A DNA stretch of 64,000 nucleotides from Oehlia diaphana (lineage: Eukaryota > Glomeromycota > Glomeromycetes > Glomerales > Glomeraceae). The position numbers were made by a program, and so were the translations under genes. The notes under the pieces were generated by a model that worked only from the letters and a program-made list of their open reading frames with translations, searched no databases and was not told the origin of the DNA. Each line of letters opens with the position of its first letter. Position 1 is the first letter of the stretch. This document shows positions 37,401 through 46,433 of the stretch, piece after piece. The stretch covers positions 21,369 through 85,368 of the forward strand of contig QZLH01000359.1 of NCBI GenBank assembly GCA_003833135.1. Reading direction: 5' to 3'.

Positions 37401-40259
37401 GGTCCTTTTGCGTTTGGATTAATTTCTATCAGATTTGGATAATTGAACAGATGAAGTCGTGGAAAAAGCATTAACGATTACAGAGAGGTGTAATGGAAGG
37501 AAATAAGGAAAATTCCTTTTCAAAGATTCGAGTCGCCACCATTATCTTCACCATTGGGTCAAAGGAAGACAATTGTGGATTCAAAGAACTAAAGGAGATT
37601 TTTAAAAGTGTGGGAAGAGATGGAATGGTAGAAAATAGAAGAGCAGTCGAATAAAGATTTGAGGAGTTTCGAAAATGTTATGCCAAAAGAAATTTATAAC
37701 CTTTTCAATTTAGGAGTCATTCAAGCGGCGGAGGTACATGATGTATGACGCTTAATAATGACTTTACAAAGCGGGTTAAAGAAGAGAATCGTAAGACAGA
37801 TACGAAGAATATATATGAAAAGAGGGTGGCTAAAAGTCCTATGGATAAGGAATATACAAAAAAGACGGGGAGTAGAGAAGAAATAAGTTTAACTGATTAA
37901 CCATAGTTGAAGTCACGTGAATAACGTTTAAAAGGTAAATTTTTGGGTGAAGCATAGATATTAAATTTAAAAATTATACTTTTTTTCTTTTTTTCATTCA
38001 AAATTAATCATAAATTTTTGAATTTTTTATTTTTAACATTATAAGTACAAGAAAATTTATTTTTATATTTACTTATTATATTTTTATTCATTCGATCGGC
38101 CGCAACAGATTGTATCAGCACAAAATCAGATTGGTTAGATTTGCTTAACTGGTTTTTTATGCTTCCGAATTACGCCATGTAAAACCTGTTTAACAAACCG
38201 TCAAAAAACTGAAGATATAAACTTAAAAAACTTTCTATTAATATAAAAAAATTATTAATATGAAATATTATTATAAAACAAGTTGTATATTAATGATGCT
38301 TTGTTAAGACCTTTAGGGCAGGAATATGTCACTCTTTTAGAAACGCGTGTATCTTTCTCAAATATTCAGTAACTTACACTTTAAAAATTTATGTAAATAC
38401 ATTATTTTGAGTAACCTATGCACTAAAATGTACTTTAGAATATTTTATAAAGTAGTTTCAATTATCTACATAAAGTCCTGAATATAAGTACATCAGTAAG
38501 TCTTTTGGCATATTCAGTAGATCCATAAGGATTCTTCAGGTTAATTTATCAATCAAAAATTTTTAAGGAATTTGTAAATTATTGGGTCCTTAAAAAGGTC
38601 AAAAGGGTCATGAGTTATTTTAAAATCGCGATTAAAGCGGTTACATCATGTGAAATTATCTTTGCACTCTGCTGACTTATAATAAAAAAAAGTAAAATTT
38701 TCTTAACAACAAAATTATTCATGAAAGAGAAACTGAAAAAAAATCTCTCTGAATATATTAATAAATAGATTTTATGTAATATAATATATTTTTATTTAAT
38801 AATATTAACAATTTGAAATTCCCGCATACTTTCCATTTTATTCTTTTTAGAGTCCCTTTATCAAGAAAATAAGCTTCTTTATACGATAAAAGTATATTTA
38901 TTTGTCAACTGAAATAATTTTTCTCACATTTTCAGAAATATTTATTATCAATAGTTGAAAAATTTTGTTCCTATTTCTACATGTTTAGATAAAATTCTTT
39001 TTCAGTCAATGGAAAATATGCAGTATATACTTAAACTTTTTATATACTAGTATAAAGCACTGTATAAAAAAGATTTCTCAAGAAAAAGATGATCTTGTAC
39101 TCCTTTTTAGGCTTTAAATTTGGATGTTATTTCATTAAGATTTTTTTTTTTTTTTTAGGAGATTACATACAGGTGGGCTTCTCATATTTTTTATTATTTA
39201 TTCTTCTTTTTATTTTTAAGATTTAAATTATTGGGATATGATATATTCAAAGTTTATTTTAACATAAAACTACTTTAACAGTAAATATATCATATGATAT
39301 ATTTTAAGTGTTGAAAATTTTTACTATTTATAAATTTATTAGTTACGTTAATTTTTTATTATCAGTTATTAAATAAATTTATTAATTAAATAAATATTCT
39401 TTTTTATTAATTGAGTAAATACTACGTCATCTTTGTTAATTAAATAGATACTCTATTTTTTTTAATTTAATAATTACGAATAAGTTTACACTAATCCTAC
39501 TTTAACTTAAAGATTTTTTTAATTCGTGATCCATGAGTCAATTACAATGGATTCGTGGAAATGAGATCTGACGTGGCGTCAAGTAAAAGTAAAAAATTAT
39601 GTGAAAAATTTATTTCTATTACGGCATGTACTATTGAAACATTTTAGTGTCGAATGGGTTCATATAAGAGCGTTATTTAAGGAATGAAACCCGGGTATTT
39701 AATAAATTACTACAAAAATCATATAAGTAAAAACCGATAAACATCCTACAAACTGGATATGAAAAGAAATGTCAAAAATATATATTCCTGAATTAAACTT
39801 ACGTTATAGAGATTAAATATAATAAATATATCGAATTTATATTCCAACACAATTAAAAATTCAACTTTTGTAAGTTTTCCAATTGAAATATCTCTGAAAA
39901 ATGTGCATGAATAAGTTTCGTAATAGTTAACGTAATACATTAACAAAAGTATCATTCAGTTCATGTGCAAAATTGTGCTTTAAGTTAATTAATATATATT
40001 ATACACATAAAATGATCACGTGTAATATCTGCATGAAGATGATCATACACCTACTAGCTGCAGTTACGTTTTAAGACGAACTACCATTGTACAACTAATT
40101 CCACTTAGCTTAGAACTATGTCGATCATTTGGCTGGGTGTACTATGGAACTAAGCGATATCGGGATATAAACCGCCATTATACATATTTTTTTTCTTTTT
40201 TATTTGTTAACCCGAATTTCATTTATGATTTTAACAAAGTCTTAATGCATTCTTTTATA
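37401..40259. other. gene-free interval with faint coding relic
   Basis: Between about 37480 and 37700 a plus-strand frame is legible for about 70 codons (starting MEGNKENSFSKIRV, Glu/Lys-rich) before stops; no family recognised. The rest, 37900-40259, is AT-rich without any gene I can support. The frame at 39746-39955 (-) is unsupported. Confidence 0.45.
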
Positions 40260-40352
40260 AAAAGTGTCAAGAAGCTAATTAAGCCATCACATAAATGCAA
40301 AAAATGTAATCGTACATGTAATACAATTCATTTTAGAATGGATACCTTATAA
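40260..40352 (+). pseudogene. kinase N-terminal Cys-module fragment
   Basis: The end of an open frame reads KPSHKCKKCNRTCNTIHF, matching in layout the Cys-rich N-terminal module (C-x2-C-x3-C) seen at residues 76-92 of the kinase at 14790-17210. It stops shortly after, 28 bases before a transposon end at 40381. No catalytic domain follows. Interpreted as a short relic of a TKL-like kinase gene. Confidence 0.4.
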
Positions 40353-40380
40353 TAGATTTAAGAATACTATAAAAAGCAGA

Positions 40381-40549
40381 TGAGATTTTGTTCAGATCAC
40401 CCCTGATGATTTCATTAAACGTCATCCTAATAATGTGATCACGTGATTTGAATAAACTTTTATTAGACTTTTATAATTTTTTCCCACGATTGGTTTCTTT
40501 TCCCTTTTGTTTCGAATATTTTTTTTTTTTAATAACTCTTTTCGTCTTT
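40381..40549 (+). mobile_element. isolated MULE 5' terminus
   Basis: 169 bp nearly identical to 46136-46304, the left end of the MULE at 46136, differing mainly in a T-run length. It starts at the same base (tgagattttgttcagatcac) and stops exactly at the ambiguous base N (40550). Either a solo transposon end or a second copy whose remainder was lost at an assembly joint. Confidence 0.75.
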
Positions 40550-40550
40550 N
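40550..40550. other. ambiguous base N, probable assembly joint
   Basis: Single N exactly where the near-identical MULE end stops, which suggests joined contigs rather than a natural breakpoint. Confidence 0.6.
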
Positions 40551-40639
40551 AAGCCCAATAAAATATATAAGATTTATTATAATTATTTTAATAAATAAAT
40601 AAATTTTATTATTTTATTTTATTATTTATAAAAATTAAT

Positions 40640-40735
40640 ATATTAGTTAACTATAGGTTAATTAACCGTTATTTAACCGTTAATTAACCAGTTAATTAAC
40701 CAAATTTATAATTAACCATTATTTTCCCATCCCTA
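40640..40735. repeat. GGTTAATTAACC palindromic repeat
   Basis: Six or more overlapping copies of gttaattaac/ggttaattaacc-type words, each nearly self-complementary. Likely a simple palindromic repeat at the end of the adjacent pseudogene. Confidence 0.6.
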
Positions 40736-41367
40736 ATTACATTTACATACTTATCACCAAGAGCTTTTTTGTTGCTCATCTTGGTGTCATTAGTTACAGA
40801 AACAGATAATTTACCGTCTGAAATTTTGTCTTTTAAAAAGATAACTATTGGATTAATAAAAGGAATATAAATTCAATAATGAAATCTTTTTTTTTTCCTA
40901 TAAAATACATACCAAGATGAATCCTATTTGCATATTTACTCAACATTTTCATTTGTTCTTATAATTTAGTTTCATTAACTTTTTTTCTAACTTCATCAGA
41001 TACACCTCTACCAGTTCATAATGAACTTCCTTTAGAAGGTCCTTTTTGATATTTTATTGATCCAGATGATGTACCGCCAACTTGTAATTTTAACTTTGTA
41101 TTATCTTTAGATATAAAAACAAAATCTCAAATATTTAATTATGCTTAGTATGATTTACCTCCTGTTGCGTTATCCCATTCTTCATTATCGTTCAACTCAT
41201 CTTCAAAATAATCTTCAAAGTCACCATCGTCATCATAATCAAATTCTTCATTATAATTATGTTTTTTTTTTTAATTCATTACTTATTTGTTGCTCATCTT
41301 GTTCATCTTCAGGTGCGTCATCAAATTGTCCTGGTACATAATTAGAAGTATAAATTATATCTGGCAT
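40735..41367 (-). pseudogene. multi-exon hypothetical gene with several breaks
   Basis: On the minus strand an ATG at 41367 begins MPDIIYTSNYVPGQFDD, followed by an acidic Asp/Glu-rich stretch. A one-base slip in an A run near 41263 shifts the frame; restoring continuity leads to a GTAAAT donor at about 41155 and, after an acceptor, a Gly/Ser/Lys-rich exon (QVGGTSSGSIKYQKGPSKGS) with two in-frame stops. A further exon (about 40835 to 40735) is protein-like (KISDGKLSVSVTNDTKMSNK). No domain recognised. Phases agree across the introns, so this was probably a real gene, now dead: one frameshift and two nonsense codons. Confidence 0.5.
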
Positions 41368-41794
41368 ATTCTGAAATCGTGTGAAAAAGTTTAAAAGGTT
41401 TGGAAGAAAAAATTTTTTTTTTTTTGATCATAAATTATCAATTTATATTAATGATGATCTGAGTCATCTGACTCGAACATGTCAATGAAGAATTTTCTTT
41501 AAAATCAAGTAATTATAAAAGAATTTGCAAAGGACTTGTAGCATTTTATAACTTTTTATTTAACATATTTAAAACTTTTCAATTTAAACTTATTAAACGC
41601 AAGTAGAAGATTGTACAATTAAAACATCTAATAATATTTACTTATTTTCAGGTAAAAAAAAAAATACAAATCATAATGTTCAAAAGATTAACAGATACAG
41701 ATCAAAAATACATTACAATTACTAATGACTAAAAAGACAAAAAAAAAGCCGCCAGCGAATTTTTATGTACTTTGTTTCTCACTTCCTTACTTCC

Positions 41795-42549
41795 TCACTT
41801 CACCTTTATGTATATTTTTACCTTATACATCATAATACAGTTGTAGCAAGTTTTAACTAGCTCGTTTCCAAAATTCCATGAGTTGGTGGTTGACTTATTG
41901 AAACACATATCACATTCGCGATACCAATTTGGTTTTGGTTTCATTTTTTTATAGTATAAATCCTCTCGCACACATTCTTTTGTTTTTTGAGATAAGGATG
42001 GGTATTATTTCGTGATCTATGCCAAGTTCGGTCTATATAAACGCTTCCTCCGTCAGTAACCAATCATACCATTTCTGACATGTTAATGATAAGGCAAGAG
42101 CAGTTTCTTACGTTGCATATTCTACTATCTTAATAAATATTTCTAATGGAAGGTTCATGGCAACACATTTCGGCTCTTCCTTATTCTTTTGATCCTGCTT
42201 AGCAAATGAAAAAGAAAAGATTGGACTAAATTTAAGATCATAACGATCTTGTTTAGCAATCTCAATTGATCGTTGCTTCTTGGCAATTCTCTCAGCCTTT
42301 GCTTTTTCTTCGTAATATTTTTCAGTTGCTTGACTTGCTTCTCTTCTCATCAATTTGGTAAATACATCTATTCATATAAGAATATAGGCTTTAATGGTAA
42401 AAATTTTAATGAATAAAATTTAAACCATGTATGTAAATACCTTCGATGGAAAAAGAAGCAGACTTAAAACGAGAGACTATTACAAATTAAATTATTAGTT
42501 AGTATAAAAAGAATAATCGAAAATTACTAATTTATTATTTACCTTTCAT
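41795..42549 (-). pseudogene. F-box-like gene, truncated by two stops and a frameshift
   Basis: Exons on the minus strand: 42549-42543, 42476-42441, then 42367 onward; the open part ends at TAA 42108-42110 (100 residues in exact frame). It starts MKVSRFKSASFS, then a Lys/Glu-rich helix, then an F-box opening (LPLEIFIKIVEYAT). Reading through the TAA, the same frame continues as the rest of an F-box (ETALALSLTCQKWYDWLLTE), meets a second stop (TAG), then needs one frame change near 42003 to continue to 41795. That part ends in two Cys-x2-Cys pairs (ECDMC, CYNC) about 21 residues apart, a zinc-binding pattern. An ancestral F-box plus zinc-site protein is inferred. The short 100-residue form could still be made. 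Confidence 0.6.
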
Positions 42550-42744
42550 ATATAAGTTCTTACCGGATATGTTCTTATTTTTTCTTTTTCTTTTTTTTTT
42601 ACCATAATGAACAACATATTTATCGATCATCAATAACGTTTAGATTAGCCTGTATAAATTAATTTTGAATTGCTGATCCGTATTCTTTATAGCTAAGACC
42701 TGCTTGATCATAAGCAAGTCACGTTGTATAACTAATGAAATTTT

Positions 42745-43400
42745 AATCAGAAATTTTTTTTTTTCGAACCGATTTGAATTCTTTTTCAGTTCCCTTTTTT
42801 TTAATTTTCTTTTTTTTCTTGAATCGATCTTTTATTTTTAAATTACCTCTTTTCATCTTTTCTCTTTCGAACCACCTTTTTCCTTTTCTTTTCCCTTTTT
42901 TTTAAAAATTTTCGTTTTTTTTTTTTCCTCTTTCTTTTTCGGTTTGGTTTTTTTTTCCAACACGAGAATTATTTTGGTTTTTTTAAAATTTTTTTATTTT
43001 TTATTAAATAATCCTATTATTTTGGTCTTTTAAGACCGATTTTTATATTATTATATTTTTTCGGTCTTTTTTTTTAGACTATATTATTATTTTTTTTTTT
43101 ATTCAGTCCTTTTTTCGGAATTTTTTCGGTACTTATTTTTTTTACGGATAAAATTTCCCTTTTTTAAACCGATTTCTTTCTTTATCCTTTTATCCTTTTT
43201 CTTTTCCCTCAAATTTTATTTTTCCTTTTTTTTCAAATTTTCTTTATTGTTATTTTTATTCGAATTCTTTTTTCGCTTTTCTTTTTTCGGGTTGGCTTTT
43301 TTCGGTTTGGCTTTTTTTTTCAAATCGAATTTTTTTTCCCGAACCACATTCTTAAACCATTTAGATTTGGATCGGTGATCGGATTGACGCTGCGGCACAC
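42745..43400. repeat. pyrimidine-rich low-complexity tract
   Basis: A strongly T/C-biased plus strand with recurring ttttcggtttggctttttt-like words. On the minus strand it gives Lys/Glu-rich frames (such as 43216-43398) that are compositional artefacts. A similar shorter tract is at 43925-44045. Confidence 0.7.
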
Positions 43401-43800
43401 CGTAATTGCCTTTTTCCCTAATTATTTTTTAGGCTCAATAATAGACTGACATATAATTTACTTATTTATTTATTTTTTGTAACAATAGATCGATATAGTA
43501 AATTTTATGGGAAATTGTTTTTTTCGTGACAATAGATTGTTATAATTCATATTAATAGCGAGATATTTTTTTTTTTCTATAACAATAGATTACTATAATG
43601 AATCTCTTTGAGATATGATAACAATATATATGTATTTTTTTTTAAGATAAAAAAAATGATTTTTTTTTGTAACAATGTAACAATAAACTACTTATACAAA
43701 ATTGTTTTTGTAATGAATTTGTAAATATATAAATAAAACATTATTTCGTGTGATAAATAAAATTTGCAGTTTAATAATAATATTTCATATACTGTATAAG
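43300..43800 (+). repeat. left copy of LTR-like direct repeat
   Basis: Shares ordered words with 44035-44525: accgaattttttt, tttaggtttggatc-like, gctcaataatagact, aacaatagatt-ctataatgaat, ttgtaaatatataaataaa and aaataaaatttgca. The two copies flank an integrase C-terminal remnant, so they may be decayed long terminal repeats; a simple tandem duplication is the alternative. Confidence 0.45.
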
Positions 43801-43802
43801 AA

Positions 43803-43930
43803 TTACCAAAAATTAGAAATCAGGCTAGGAAAAATATTGAAAAATCTCAAGAAAAACAAAAATTATATCACGATAAGAAAAATAAAATGAAGAAGAATTT
43901 TCAGATTGGAGATAAAGTATTATATTCATT
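43803..43930 (+). pseudogene. Ty3/gypsy-type integrase C-terminal remnant
   Basis: 42 codons without a stop, reading from LPKIRNQARKNIEKSQEKQK through YHDKK to FQIGDKVLY. This is the characteristic linker and start of the C-terminal domain of Ty3/gypsy integrases (Ala-Arg-x-Asn-Ile helix, YHDKK, then IGDKVL). No catalytic core or other pol parts are present. It then runs into a T-rich tract. Confidence 0.7.
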
Positions 43931-44034
43931 TTTTTTTCTTTTTCCTTTTTGGTTTTCTTTTTTTTTATTTTTTTTTTCTGTTTTTTTCTCCGGTTCCAAT
44001 CTGAAATTTTTTCCCCTTTTCCTTTTTTGGTTTG

Positions 44035-44525
44035 GCTTTTAAACCGAATTTTTTTCATTTAGGTTTGGATCAATTTTGCGGCGTCACGGTCATTACAATA
44101 ATTTTAGTATCAGAAGAGTAATGATTTACAACAAAAACTTTTTTACAATTCCCGATTCTTATTAATAATAATAATAATATATTTTACAAGCTCAATAATA
44201 GACTAATACAATTACTTATTTATTTTTTGATCATTATAATTAATATTTCTGAGGAATTTATTTTCATGACAATAGTTTTTCAGAATTTTTTTTCTCATAT
44301 TAATTAGTGAGATAATTATTTTCTATAACAATAGATTGCTATAATGAATTTTTTTGAGATATAATATGTAGTTTTTTAATACTACAATGAAATTTTTTTA
44401 AAATAAAAAAAAAAGAATTTTTGTAACAATTTGGTAAATATATAAATAAATCATAAATTTCATAGTACTGCAACATTTGTTTCATGTTAAATAAAATTTG
44501 CATTTAACAGTTAATAACACTGCAT
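44035..44525 (+). repeat. right copy of LTR-like direct repeat
   Basis: The second copy of the repeat described at 43300-43800, more diverged in its middle third. It ends near aaataaaatttgcatttaac, the counterpart of aaataaaatttgcagtttaa in the left copy. Confidence 0.45.
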
Positions 44526-44554
44526 GGCAAATAAAATAAAAGTGTGTTTAGTGT

Positions 44555-44820
44555 TCCGAAAGGGTCTGGTCAAACCCGGGTTATTGACCCGACTCGTATT
44601 TAGGGGACGGATTGGGGTCGCATGATTTGATGACCCGTAACCCGCATGAACTCTACCCGACCCGTCAAGTTGGATTATACCTTTACTTTGACCCGGTGAC
44701 CCGAATCTTTTTATTTATTTTTAACTAAAAATTTCAATTTATTTATATTAAATACAACTTGACGGGTCAAACCTGACCCCCAACGCAACGCGACGGGTTA
44801 CGGCTAGTGTACTATAAAAA
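44555..44820. mobile_element. GACCCG-rich non-autonomous DNA element (hAT-like)
   Basis: GC-rich island in AT-rich DNA, built of gacccg/cgggtc words in both orientations. gacccgtcaagttg (44659-44672) is the exact inverse of caacttgacgggtc (44755-44768). Outer boundaries are unclear (tagtgttccgaaagg near 44560; gctagtgtact near 44803). Assignment to hAT-like elements rests on this style and is tentative. Confidence 0.45.
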
Positions 44821-45084
44821 CAAAAATGAGGTTCTTACCAAAAAAGCAAAAGTTGAGTAAAAAAAAAATTTTTTTTGGCGTAAACAAACTCTGTTAGATG
44901 CAAATCAAAATTAAATACTATTTATGTGAGTTAGAACAATTATATAACGAATTTCTGCGCCTGGTAAACTTTAATGATAATCATAGGATGTAATACTTAT
45001 GATGTAATACTTTATATATTTAATGTATTACTAACTATAGTACATATTTCTATATTAAATCATTCCTTCATAAAATTAAGTATT

Positions 45085-45173
45085 AGTTATTTACTAATTT
45101 AGTAGCATATAAATGGGTTATCATCCGAAGGATGATGACCCATTTATATACTAAACTAGATCAGTAAATAACT
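45085..45173. repeat. long hairpin
   Basis: agttatttactaatttagta from 45085 pairs with the segment ending at 45173, continuing into ataaatgggt/acccatttat and atcatcc/ggatgat around a 3-nt loop, with small bulges. No coding sequence. Confidence 0.75.
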
Positions 45174-45192
45174 TTTTTATCATCCTAAATAT

Positions 45193-45247
45193 ACTAATTG
45201 GTCCGCCAGTTTATAACTGGCGTAAAAAATCCTAAATACCAATTAGT
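45193..45247. repeat. second hairpin beside the first
   Basis: actaattgg (45193-45201) pairs with ccaattagt (45239-45247), and inside it cgccagtt pairs with aactggcg. It lies 20 bp from the preceding hairpin, so the two may form one foldback element. Confidence 0.6.
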
Positions 45248-45534
45248 AGCCAGGTGATAATAATTTTTATCTACTGTATACTTAATTATATTACCGCATC
45301 CTTCTTTTTATCATAATTTCTAAGGTAGGCCTATAACTTTGGTACTTCACTCATAAATTTTAATTATTAACCAAAACTTACAATAACATGGTTCTTTATT
45401 CACTCAAAAGGTGTATCTAACCTTTTCTGGCCAATGAAGTCAACAGCTATCTTCCGGTTTAAATTTCTTAATAATTCCTTCCTTTTTATATACAGTAATT
45501 CAATCATATCATTAGAAAATACCTGTTTTCAACT

Positions 45535-45606
45535 ATGTCTAGTAAAGGTCAACCAGAATGGCACGTTCCAGAAAATAAGTTGCCATTACCTACTCTTAAA
45601 CTTTAT
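45535..45606 (+). pseudogene. fragment resembling cysteinyl-tRNA synthetase N-terminus
   Basis: An ATG-led stretch encodes MSSKGQPEWHVPENKLPLPT followed by LKLYK. From memory of the family, eukaryotic cytosolic cysteinyl-tRNA synthetases begin with just such a QPxWxxPxxKLPLPTLKLYNS stretch. The resemblance stops after KLY; no catalytic KMSKS or HIGH-like region follows, and the next sequence belongs to an F-box relic on the other strand. It is therefore a displaced gene fragment, not a working enzyme. Confidence 0.5.
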
Positions 45607-46135
45607 AAAATTATCTATATGATTATTATATTCAGTATTGACCGAATATAAACATAATGATCTTCGATTTCTCCAATTATTTAAAAATGAATCCAAAGAT
45701 TTAATTTCATATTTACAATAATCAAGTTCTAATTTACATAAATTAATTGGGGTCACCACAATAATTTAAATATAGATTATCAGTATAAATTACTATTCCT
45801 TCTAATAAAGAACAATTAATTAATAATTTTTTAAAATCTTCAAGATAATAATCTTTTAAAATATTATATTTAAGATTAGGACAATGTTGTGATATTGTTC
45901 GAATAAGTTGACCATTTTGAACTACATTCTCAAATTTATTACTACCCAACCAAATTATTTGTAAATTTCCTTCAGTAGTTTGAATAATTTTAATAATTGT
46001 AAAAAATGATATTGAACATAATTGTAAAATTTGTAATTTAGGGTAAAATGAAGAAATAAATTGTTCATCTAAATCTAATCTATAAAATAAACTTCCATAT
46101 AAAATTAATTTTTTTAAATTTTGGTAATAAAATAT
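45604..46135 (-). pseudogene. C-terminal part of an F-box/LRR protein, interrupted by MULE
   Basis: The minus strand encodes a leucine-rich segment (for example FYPKLQILQLCSISFFTIIK, then NLKYNILKDYYLEDFKKLL) ending in the pattern found near the end of this family (KSLDSFLNNWRNR; compare DDLESFFMCWERR in the F-box gene at 50414). A one-base frame change is needed near 45755. The frame is cut at 46136, where the left end of the MULE begins; the N-terminal residues of the open frame come from the transposon. The F-box is missing. Confidence 0.6.
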
Positions 46136-46433
46136 TGAGATTTTGTTCAGATCACCCCTGATGATTTCATTAAACGTCATCCTAATAATGTGATCACGTG
46201 ATTTGAATAAACTTTTATTAGACTTTTATAATTTTTTCCCACGATTGGTTTCTTTTCCCTTTTGTTTCGAATATTTTTTTTTTAATAACTCTTTTCGTCT
46301 TTAAAAACGTTAAAAGAAGTAAGTAAAGTTGATTTGTTTCTTTAAATTTTTTTTTCATTATTTTATAAATATTAGCGTCTCTAACATTTCTGATAAATTT
46401 TTAGTCTAATGCTTAATTATTTTTATATGAAAA

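Noticed and set aside
43216..44058. Lys/Glu-rich minus-strand frames at 43216-43398 and 43825-44058
   Set aside because: Products of T/C-rich low-complexity DNA on the other strand; the plus strand at 43803 instead carries an integrase remnant.
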